The notes under the pieces are model-generated. The model saw only the letters and a list, made by a program, of their open reading frames with translations, was not told the DNA's origin and did not search any database. A stretch of 64,000 bases of DNA from Castanea sativa (taxonomy: Eukaryota > Streptophyta > Magnoliopsida > Fagales > Fagaceae): positions 37,812,751 through 37,876,750 of the forward strand of contig NC_134020.1 in the NCBI RefSeq assembly GCF_040712315.1. The letters are read 5' to 3'. Both the position numbers and the translations under genes were made by a program. Positions 33,901 through 45,900 of this stretch are shown here, in pieces (the stretch's first letter is position 1; each line of letters opens with the position of its first letter).

Positions 33901-36900
33901 TTCATCAATAGGGGCCACCCCAATTTTTAAGCAAGTTTCTTTATTTCAAATTCTATTTTTCTTTGTATTACCATTTATCCATCAAAGCATTCTCATTTCA
34001 ACTACATTCATGATACGAAAAAGGTTGCTTCTTAATGGCCTAAAATTTTAGTAAATGGAGCATATCTGGTCTTATAGTAGTCTTATAAAATTCTTCCTTT
34101 AACTTAATAGGCATTCTACATACTTCTAATGCACTTCTCAACTTCATTCACCTCGCTCTTATCCTATGATTCACATTCTTTTCAATCTTTTCATCTTTAT
34201 GAATTATTGAGCCTAAGTCTTGACCATAAAGTCTTACAACTCTTTCATATTTGTTTTTTACTTTTACTACTAAAATTCCATGTTCTCAGTTTTAGTCGTA
34301 CTTAACTGAAAACCTTTAGATTATAGAGTGCCTCACCGAATTTCTAACTTAACATTAATTCCACGTCTAGTTTCATCCATTAAAACTATATCATTTGCAA
34401 AAAGTATACACTAAGGGACTTCTTATTGAATCTATTTAGCGAGCTCATCCATCACTAGTGCAAAGGGATAGATTTAATGTTGATTTTTGATGTAGACCTA
34501 CACTAATAGAAATTCTTTTTCAATAACTACTTGTTAAGTTTAGCTCACCTGTGCTGCTAAAGCCAGCTGTGGTTTGTGAGATTGATATGTGGTCCTTGAT
34601 GCTATTTGAAAAAATGGTGCTAATGCCAGCTGGTCTTCCAACTTCATGTTTGAAGGGGACTTGTATTTTGGGGGATAGGTATACTTCATGTGTAGCTGAG
34701 AGTTGAGACTGGAATGAATAAAATAGTAGAGAAAAAAAGATGCTATGTAACACCATTATATGCTGTCATAACCTTTTTTTTTGATAAGTAATCAGAAAGC
34801 TTATATAAATGAGATAAAGAAAGTCATACAAGAAGTTCATGATGATGAACAACAAGAGAATAAGAAAAACTACTAGGGAACAAAGCTAAGAGAGGACATA
34901 AACACTGAGAGAGAAGAACAATTAGTAAACCCCCAACACCGAGACCACTCTAATAGACTACGCTGGCATAAAAGATTTAGCTCAAACAAGGTCTTCTCTT
35001 TGTCCTCAAAGGAACGGCGATTCCGCTCCAACCACACAGTCCACATTAAGCACCCTGGAATCAAATTCCATATGTCCGACTTATCCTTTCCATGCCACTG
35101 ATGCCAGCAAGAGATCAAATCCGCCACCGATCATGGCATAACCCAAGGAATCCCAAAGGCCTGAAGCATCGAAGACCATAGAGAGTGGGTAACAGGACAG
35201 TGCAGGAGAAGGTGGTTAACCGACTCCCCATCCATGCGACACAAACAACACCTATTAACCAAAGGCCTACCCTTAAGCATGAGGTTATCCAAGGTGAGAA
35301 TCCGGCTATGAGCACGGACCACGTAAAGAACGCCACCCGCTTAGGGATCTTAGGTTTCCAAACCCCTTCCAAGGAAGCCAAGAATCCGAAGCACCCCGGA
35401 TCGCGAGGTAATAAGACCGAGCATCAAACATACCATCCCCTTTTAAGCCTCCAATAGGATGTCTCTCTCCTACTACTCGAGGATACGAGCTTGGATAAGC
35501 CGGAGAAGAGAATACGAAGCCACCAACTCTCAATCCTCAAAAGCTCTATAAAACGTTATATTCCACACTCTAACAGTACCTCCTTCTGGAATCCACAAAA
35601 CTTCAGAGATACAAGCATCCTTGACCGATGAACACTCATAAAGCTCAGGATAGAGAACTTTTAGAGTAGCATCACCAACCCACCTGTCATGCCAAAAGCG
35701 GATACGAGTGCCTTCCCCCACTACAAATGAAAGATGCTTAGAAAAGTTCTCCCAACCTTCGTTAATGCTTCTCCAAAGGCCGCACCCATGGGACCTCCTG
35801 CAAGCCCTAGTCCTCCACCCCCCTAGCCCCTCGCCATATTTAGAAGAAATAACACGACGCCACAAGTGGGTATCTTCGTGGCCATATCTCCACAACCACT
35901 TCCCTAATAAAGCCTGATTAAACGACACCACCTTTCTTAACCCCAAACCACCCTTCTCGACGGGAATACACACCTTATCCCAGGCCACCAAAGGATATTT
36001 GAATCCCCCCTCCGAAGACCCCCAAAGGAACTTCCTCTGAATATATTCCAATCTAGCCGCCTACAAACTTTAGGAATAGTAAAGAGAGATAGAAAGTAAG
36101 TCGGGAGACATGAGAGAGTACTCTTAATTAACATGAGCCTCCCACCCTTAGATAAATAGAGACGCTTCCACCCAGCGAGCCTCTTCTCCATCTTTTCCAA
36201 AATAGGATTCCAGATCAAGGGGGACTTAAAAGAAGAACCCAAAGGCATCCCCAAATACTTCATAGGCAATTTGCCTACTCTACATTGCAAGCACATTAGC
36301 CAAAGCATCAAGATTATTCACCTCCCCCACGGGGACAATCTCGCTTTTCCCCACATTGACCTTCAAACCCGTGAACGCTGAAAACAAGACAACACCACTT
36401 AATTGACAGAGTTGCTCCCTAGAGGCCTCACAAAATATGATGGTGTCATCCGCAAATAAAAGATGGGAAATACTCACCCTGGCGAATTCACAGCTCCCAC
36501 ACCGGAAACCCCGAATAAGATTACACTCCTCTGTCTTCTCGCAATGCCTACTTAAAACCTCCATTATCAAAAGAAATAACAATGGAGATAGCGGATCCCC
36601 CTTGTCTCAACCCACGAGAGCTACCAAAAAAAACCCTCGGGGGAACCATTTACAAGGACCGAGAATCGAACGGACGTAACGCAAGCTATAATCCACCTCC
36701 TCCATTTCTCCCCAAAACCCATCCGGCCCAACAAATAAAACAAGGCCTCCCGTTTACGTGATCATAAGCTTTCTCAATATCCAAATTGCAAACCACACCC
36801 GAATTTTGCTCTTCGGCCTGCTATCCAAACATTCATTAGCAATAAGCACAGTAATCCAGAATCGCCTTCCGCCAACAAACGAATTCGAGTCTCGAAATGA

Positions 36901-39900
36901 GATTATCCAAAACCCTCCTCATCCTATTGGCCAAGACCTTCGACAACAACCTTATAAACACTACCCACCAAACTAATGGGGCGAAAGTCTTTGATGTTAA
37001 CGGCACTGCACTTCTTAGGAATTAAAGTGAGGAACGAAGCATTTAAAGACCTTTCAAACGAAGCATGCCGATGAAAATCTTCAAAAAAATCCATTACATC
37101 CCTTTACACGACACTCCAACAATTCTGAAAAAGGCCATGGTAAGCAAGTCGGGACCCGGGGCTTTATCCCCCTCCATCTCCTTTAGAACCTGGAAGACTT
37201 CCTCCTTTGTAAACTCCTTCTCTAAAGACACCCGATCCCCCTCTTCAATACGGGCAAATTCTAACCCATCCATAGAAGGACGCCCCACCTCAGTTTCCTT
37301 ATACAGCTCTTGGTAAAAGAGGACTATTTGAGAGCGAACATCATTCTCTTCCTCATAAAGGATACCGTTCACCTCCATCCTTTTAATTTGATTAGCATTT
37401 CTATGGGAGTTTGCTAATCTATGGAAAAACCGAGTATTATTATCTCCATCTTTCACGAATAAGGCTCTCGACTTTTGCCTCCAGGAAGTCTCCTCAAGAA
37501 TAGCCAAGTGCTCAATGTCCCCTTTGAGTTGGAGACGCCGAATCTGATCCTCACTAGAAAGACCCACTAGCTCCTCTCTCAGATCTAACCCCATCAACTC
37601 AGTCAGCAAGTTCTTCTTTCTAAAAGCCAAATCACCAAACTCCTCTCTGTTCCACTTTTTTAAGTCTGCTTTTAAAGCCTTCAACTTTTGGGCCAAGATG
37701 AAGCTTGAAGAGCCCTCAAAACTGTAGCTACCCCACCATTGCTTAACTCTATCAACAAAGCCCTCTTCCTTTAACCACATGTTCTCAAATTTAAAGGCAC
37801 TTCGACCACGCCGAACAGCACCAGCTTCCAGCAGAAGAGGGCAGTGGTCAGAAAGAATACGGGGAAGCACCCGTTGTGATACATTCTCGAAGTGCTCCTC
37901 CCAATCAGGAGAGACCAAGGCCCTGTCGATTCTTGACATAGAGGGAAGACCGGAATCTCTAAACCAAGTGAACGAAGCCCCCACTAAAGGTAAATCAACT
38001 AAGGAATTATTCTCTATGAAATCTGAGAATGCGTGCATAGCGGGGCTGAAAGTCTCACAGCCAAGTCTCTCACTTGGATATCTGATAATATTAAAATCAC
38101 CTACCAGACACCACGCCACAGGCCACCTAGCGCGCACCTGAGACAACTCCCCCCACAAATTAGGCCGTTGCCCATTGTCATTAGGTCCATACACACCTGA
38201 ACAAGCCCACACAAAATCATCCACCACTCCTCTCAGTAAAACACTGATAGAGAATTGACCCACACTAATATCCAACTTCTCAAAAACCCTCTTATCCCAA
38301 ATCAGCAAGACCCCACCTGAAGACTGCACAGCATCCAAAGCAGCCCAATCCGTGAACGGGCTACCCCATAAACTCCGAACAAAGACCCCATCAAAAGATG
38401 AAACTTTCGTTTCTTGAATGCACACAAAATCGCACTTCCACTCTTTTAGGAGGTTCTTACACACCTCTCTCTTCCGGGGATTATTAAGCCCCCTTACATT
38501 CCAAGAAAGCAGTCGTATCGTCATTTAAACCTACTAGCACCCCCCAAGTCAGTCAAAGAGTCTCTGCTCTTACTCCTAGCAATGGCCCCCTCATAATTGA
38601 CATCTGAAATCAGCCCCTTAAGCTCCCTAAGGCCTCGTGTCCCTGACTTAACTGGTCTCTTAGCCACCTCTTCGTCAATCACCTTGAGGCAATCCTGTTC
38701 TAGTATGCTAAAAAGGGCCAAACATTGAGCTTCATGTTTCACAATAGGGAACCCCACCAATTTACAGAATTTTTTCATCAGCTTGGATACCCAATCCGAG
38801 TGTGGACCAGAAACATTCCTCTGAGCTCCCTCTACAAAATCCTGAATCAAAGTACCCACGTTTGGATCAATAGGAACCCAAAGAGACAGAGGTTCACAGT
38901 CCAACACACAATTATCGTTCTCTCCACTGCCACCACCACTGACCACCCCCCCATTGGACTCCCTAGGAAGAATGGAGAGCCCAGAATCTGCCTGAAAATC
39001 CCCAACTGAATCCACCTCTTCCACAATTGTTTCCCCTTCCCCAAGCTGGACCTCCAACATATTACCCAAATCTACAAAAGGCATCAGACCATTACTCACC
39101 GGCCCATTCCTAACCAAGTCCGAGCCAACCACCAAGTCGCCGGTGACACCCAGCTCCAAAAACCCCATCCGATGAGGCGATCTAGAATCTGGGCTCGAAA
39201 GCCCAGTCAGCTCCTTGCCGGCGTCGATAATAGCTTTATCGGCGCCGCAAGGGGCCTCACCATCATTTCCGGTCACTGGGTCTTCGCCACACTCCGTCGC
39301 CGGCCACGTCTCTTCCTCCCTTGAACACAAGCCCACTAGACCCACTCTCGGAACCCGATCCTCCATCAACATCTTCATTCTGGATCCCGATACTACATCA
39401 GAGCTCTGGCAGTGGGCTGGGTTCAACATTTTTGGATTTTGACATGGCCTCCACTCTCTACTGGGCTTGGCTGGAACTTTGGGGCTGGAGGGAATATGCT
39501 TAATGGGCTTTGAGGGTTTAATTGAGTTTGGGCCCACTTCATTTACCTTAGACCACACAATAGCCCAACTCCCGTCTAACCCACGTTCCAATCGCATAAA
39601 GAGGTCCAACGCTAACTCAGATTTCTTCCCATCACTATCAATATCCTTTGCCGTTGACAAAATCTTCACCCCTAGAAGCTCCCTCTGCCCGAGAGTACTA
39701 GCCTTGCAAGGATCACGGTAAGCACATCTTGAATCTGACACAATCTTCTTTCCAACCTGCTCCCTCTGTCCTAGGACACTATTCTTGCTGAGATTGCGAC
39801 TGCTTTCTGACCAAATCTTCACTCCTCCCAACGCAGCTTTCTTCTTCCCTTCAACCCCTCTGATGGTGGTATTATTCCGCTGCCCCACCACCACTGATGC

Positions 39901-42900
39901 ATAGGATGAGATATCTGTGTTTGGTTTCCCTTTGTTTGTCTCACCACCATGCATCATGGAGCTGTAACCCTCCGCCGGCGCCTCCACCTCTATAGCACCC
40001 TGAGATCTCCGAGAAGATCCCTGGCTGACCAGAGAGGCTGGTCTCAATATTTTCCTCAGATTAATGCCGAAATAGTGCCAACCACATCCCAATCTTCCTT
40101 CTGGTATCACAATAGTACCCTTCCGGCGACCATGAAGAAGTTCTGATACCATTAGAAACTTACCATGTGCATTTGACCCCAGTTGAAGGATGTACACCAA
40201 GTTACCTTCTCTAAATGTTCTAACATATTGATCAGTTGATTTCTTAGAATATAAATCCTCCAGAAGGATCATGAATCGATGTGCACTCTCCTTCCCCAGA
40301 AACACAGAGCGCATTGAGGAATGTCCTCTCTCAAAAATCCGTAAAGAGAAAAAAGAACCCCCCTCTACAATGGAAAACTCAAAAGTTTTGGATTCAATGA
40401 AGAAAAAGGTGGAACCACCCATAACTTAAACTCTAGATGACAACTAAATTCAACCCCTCTGAATCAAAGTACCCACAACCGGTAAGCCTTACCACAATGA
40501 AGCTCATTTAGATGTTTTCTTCATGTTTTCTTAGCAATCAATTGTTCCACATGAAACTTCCATCAATGCATTATTTTTTTTATTTTTTTTGGGGTTTTTG
40601 GGGGGGAAGGGGGGTTGTTTATGAATGTATTCAGGTTGAAAACTATTATTCTCACCTTTATAAGTTAGTGTGCCTTTAGACTAGAACAGAAAGTACAGTT
40701 GTTTAAAAAATTTGAAGTTTTAAAAAGTTGTACATAAGCAAATGGGTTAAAAAGCTAATTCAAGATTACACATAGCCAATTAGATGTTTATAACTCTTGC
40801 TTGTTACTATGTGTTACATGCATGAGTTTTATGTCAAATAGCATGTGGGATCTGAAATTTTTTTTTGAACTCAGCAAGATATGGTAAGCGTCATGTTCTG
40901 GTTCTTGCTGACTTCCCACCGAGTACTAGGACAATAGATCTAGAGAAGCTTTTTCAGGACTTCAAGGATCAGGGATTTGTTATTCGCTGGATCAATGATA
41001 CAACTGCACTTGCAGTATTTCGAACGCCATCAGTAGGTAATTTTATCTCTACTAATCTCATTTGTATCTTATTAGTTTTATCAATTTTTGGATATTGAGC
41101 ATAATGAAATAATCAAATATCAGAGAAGTATCTTTTGTTCCACACTAGTGTGGCACATTCACATGTTATCATGTCATTTGTCAGTGCTGGTCATTAAGTT
41201 TTATTCTGATGGTGTGATATTGGCTTACCGAATAGTTATACTTTGAAATAAATTGGTGAGAGCTGACATCTGGTGCAGGTTATGAGTAATTTTATATTTA
41301 GGGGAAAATCTGTAACTTCTGCAATTCCTGCAAATTAAGGGTATTTCTATTTTGTTAATTTATTTGGGTCTAGAATCTTCTAGGAGATCCTAATTATCTA
41401 AAGTTTTATTTTTTGGGGTCTAAGTTAGTATTTTATTAGGTTTTAATTTACTAGTCAAACTAAAAGTCCTAATCTACTAGTACAAGAAATGGTCATTAGC
41501 ACATTGGCCTTTGTGGGTTCTTTTTTTCCTCCTTTTCTCTTATTTTTTTCTTTTTATAGGTTACTGTTAAAGGATACTGTTCATACGGCCTTTGAACTTC
41601 ATAAAACTTCTCTTATTCTTTTTCTTTTCAAGCCTAAATCATGCCATTTCTTTTGACTATCAAAATCCTAAATCCCCACATACTTTCTTCTACCAAATTG
41701 CCATCAAATAACTCATTAAAACACCTTTTAATTCCTAATACAAACCCATAAACCTTTCTTCAACAACCACACGTACACAAATTCCCCAATTTTTCCTACA
41801 TCAACGCTAGTTGCAATTTCTACTTTTTGTTGTTGGTTTTTTTTCTGTGTCTTTGAGGTCAGAACCTGTATGAATTGGATTTGGCTATGGGTGTCTATAT
41901 GTTGTTAGTACTGTTGTTGAAGCTATTACAGGTTTTAAACTCTGCTGGTGTATAATGCATGGTAGGGGAAAAAATGGTTAAATTACAAGGGCTCTTTTTG
42001 ACACAGGACAAATTTGGGAAATTGTGTATGTGATCTTTTGGTAGGTTTCAGATTAGGAGGATTTGTAAATGTCTGGTTTACAATCTTTAGAGAGAAGGGC
42101 TAGGGTTCAAGAATTGCTAGGTTTTTGTCAGGAAGAGAAAATAATTTGATTTAGGTTGCAAAAAGGTAAGAAGAAACGGAAATCAAATTTGTTCATAATC
42201 TGTGAAACAGTGCTTGAGAACAGTACTATTATTAACAATGGCAAAATACCAAAGAAAAACAAATGAGAGAGAGACAGAGCAATAAGACCAATGTGCCTTT
42301 AGACTCAAAACAAAAAGGTAAGAAGAAATGGAAATTGAATTTAATTGTAATCTGTGAACAGTGCTTATGAACAGTACTATTAATAGTAGCAAAATACCAA
42401 AGAAAAAGAAATGAGACAAGGAAATATGAGAGAGAGAGAGAGAGGGAGAGAGAGAGAGAGGGAGAGAACAATAAGGCCAACGTGCCTTTATACTCAAAAC
42501 TCTCAATATTGTATTGATCAACTCCATCTTTTTTCTCAAGTACATTGAGCATACTTAGTATAAAGAGTCTTTCTTGTACTAGTTGGACCAATAAACTAAA
42601 GACCTAATAAGATAATAACATAAAATACTGACTTCGATTCAAAGAAAATAAAATCTAAGATACTTAAGTGTTGTTTGTTTGTGCATGTATTTCTTTATGT
42701 TTTCTTAAAAATAAGTACTTACAAAAAGAGGTTTTATATAGAAAAGTGTGTGGTTAAGTCATTGAAAAATGGGTTTCTCGGCTACCTCGAATTAGCCAAA
42801 AATCCTTTTTTAGTTTACGTTTCCTAGGATCAGTATGGGTAGATTTAGAAGTTTTTTATTTTATTTTATTGAATCTAAGCTATTTCAGTTGGTGGTTGAG

Positions 42901-45900
42901 GAAAGAGGGAATTTTTTCTCCCTTAAGATTTTTGAACGGGGAAAATACTACATGTAATCGGTTTTTATGAGCAAGAGTGCAACACTTTGGGTAATGCGGA
43001 ATCTAGAACACACTGTGATTGGGGTTAATCCTAAGCAATTTTTCACGTTCATTGAAGGTGATATTGCTTACATTTTGCAACAGGGGTCTTTGGGCAGTAC
43101 TTATCAGTGACAGAGCTTAAGGTAGGTGGGCTGCGGTGAACCTTCCCAATATGCGTTGGGTGGATTGAATTTTGTACTGTACGAGTCTAAGCAAACCCCA
43201 AAATATCGTGTTGCTAGGTCCTATGTGGATGCCGCCAAAGCTCCACTGAAGGTCCTTTGGAGTTGGTGTCTAGTCATGTGAAGGAGAGTGGGTGTAAGGA
43301 GAGTGTTGATAATTGTCAACTATCACAATGGGTAACCAATAGGATAAAGGCTTTTAAGAAATCTGTGGGCGCTTCGTTGGAAGGTTTTGAGGAGCAAATT
43401 ACAAGATTGTTATTAGCTATAGAGGCCAGAAAAAAATATAAACAGAAACTTGTGGTGGGTGATCAGATGAAGTTGGTCAAGTCAGGCTAGAAAGGTCAGC
43501 GAGAGTTGAAATATTTGTTGTCATCCTTGAATGTTGAGTATGGTCCAAATAAAGCTAGGAGTGCAAGTATTAAGCGGGTTGTTGTGCCTTATCAATGAGT
43601 TTGAAGATTATTTCTTGGAATGTTGGAGGGTTGAATAAACAGGATAAAAGGCTCAAGGTTAGAAATTTGATTAGGAAATGGGGGCCAGATGTGGTTTGTC
43701 TTCAAGAAACCAAAATGGGGCTAATTAATAGAGCGATAATTTGTAGCTTGTGGGGTGGCCAACATGTTGATTGGTCGGTCTTGGGTTCTTGTGTAGCTTC
43801 TGGAGGGGTGTTAGTGACATGGGACACTCGGGTAGTGAATAAAATGGAGGAAGTAGTGGGGAGATTTTCGGTTTCTTGTAAGTTTACAAGGTGTCAGATC
43901 AGTTTGTTTGGGCGTTTACTGGTGTTTATGGTCCTAATCTACACCGAGATAGGAGGTTTTTATGGGAGGAACTCTGTGGTTTGAATAGCTGGTGGAGTGT
44001 TTCATGGTGTGTGGGTGATGACTTTAATGTGGTTAGGTTCCCTTCTGAACGATTGGGGTCTAATTCTTTCACTGCTGCTATGCGGGGTTTTCCAATTTTA
44101 TCTCGAAATAGGGTCTCATTGATCTGCCATTGCATGGGGGAACTTTTACTTGGTCAAATTGTTGAGAAGTTGCTTCGAAGGCTAGGCTGGACAGTTTCTT
44201 GTTTTTTGCAAATTGGGAGGATAAGTTTCCAACAGTTTCTCAAAGACGGATGTCCAGGTTGTGCTTGGATCATTTTCCAATTGTCCTTGAGGGTGGATCT
44301 TTTTAGAGAGGGAGTAGGCTGTTTAGATTTGAGAATATGTGGCTTAAGGATGAGGGTTTTGTGGATAGGGTTCGGTCTTGGTGGGAATCCTATCAGTTTC
44401 AAGGTGCACCGCGTTTTGTTCCAGCCAATAAATTAAAACTTTTAAAAAATGATTTGAAAAGATGGAATGTGGAGGTGTTTGGTCATGTTGAAGATCGGAT
44501 TAAAAAATTGTGGAAGGACCTGAGTGTTCTAGAGAATATTGAGGATAGTCGGGGTTTATCAGCGGAGGAAATGGTAGAAGTGGGAAGAATTCGTGATGAG
44601 TTAGAAAAAGCTACTCTGTTGGAAGAAATATGTTGGAGGCAGAAATCTAGAGTTCTCTGTGTTAGGGAAGGAGATAGGAATACTAAATTTTTCCACCGTA
44701 TAGCTCACTCTCACAGGAGAGTTAATTCTATTGATAGGCTTATGGTGGATGGGGAGTTGTCTTCGAACTCGGCAGCTATAGCAGATTGTATCTCTCAGTT
44801 CTATATGCAGCTTTATTTTGAGGATGTGGCTCATAGACCTGTCTTAGATGATGTTGACTTTTTTAGTATCTCAGTGGAAGATGCAAGTTGGCTAGACAGG
44901 CCTTTTGAGGAGGAAGAGGTATTTGGGGTGATCAATGATTTTAATGGTGATAAGGCGCCTGGCCCGGATGGCTTTTCCATGGCGTTCTTCTAGTTTTGCC
45001 GGTGTGTTTTGAAAACAAAAATTATGGCTGTATTCCACAATTTTCATACTTAGGTAGTGTTTGAGAAGAGTCTTAATGTTTCGTTCTTTGCTTTTATTCC
45101 CAAGAAAGTGGATGCTGTGGAGGTAAAAGACTTTCAGCCTATAAGCTTAGTTGGTGGGATTTATAAGATTATTTCTAAGGTGTTGGCAAATTGGCTTCGT
45201 AGGGTGGCGCATGGGCTTATTTCGGATTCACAAAATCCCTTTGTGAAGGGCAGACAAATTTTGGACTCCGTCTTGATTGCTTCTGAATGTATTGATAATA
45301 GATTGAAATTAGGAATTTCAGGTGTGTTGTGTAAATTGGATGTGGAGAAGGTGTATGATCATGTGAGTTGGGATTTTTTAATGTATATGCTTCAGCGCTC
45401 TGGTTTCTCAGAGAAATGGAGAAAATGGATAAGGTATTGCATTTCAATTGTAAAGTTTTCCATTATGCTCAATGGTAGTCCATCTGATTTTTTTGGAAGT
45501 TTTAAGGGGCTTCGGCAAAGGGACCCATTATCTCCATTGTTGTTTGATATTGTGATGGAGGCATTAAGTCGTTTGTTGGATGTGGCTGCCTCCGCTGGGC
45601 AATTCTCGGGCTTTTTTGCGGGTAGTCCAGCTGGTCCATTAGTGATAGTGTCTCACCTTTTATTTGTAGATGACACTCTGATTTTTTGTGATGCGGAACC
45701 TTCTTAGATTGCTAATTTGAGGGCGATTCTTGCTAGATTTGAGGAGGTGTCAAGACTTCGTATTAATTTGGGGAAATTTGAGTTGGTACCTGTTGGTGTG
45801 GTGCAAAATGTGGAGGCTTTGGTGGGTTTGTTGGGGTGTGGGTAGTCTTCTCTGCCCTTGAAATATTTGGGGCTTCCATTAGGTTGTAAGTTTAAGGATT

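Larger units (their letters stand above)
34771..40470 (-). mobile_element. L1-type LINE inserted antisense in intron 4
   Basis: A nearly full-length element of about 5.7 kb: 5' end near 40470 and 3' A-tail at 34772-34780 (T-run on +). It carries ORF1 then ORF2 in the usual L1 order, overlapping by ATGA at 38524-38521. The 5' boundary is approximate and I found no clear target site duplication. Confidence 0.8.

Noticed and set aside
37779..38141. Plus-strand frames at 34.8-40.2 kb overlapping the LINE
   Set aside because: They are complementary-strand shadows of LINE ORF1 and ORF2.
43926..44402. Minus-strand frames within the intron 5 LINE
   Set aside because: Shadows of the LINE ORF2 on the opposite strand.
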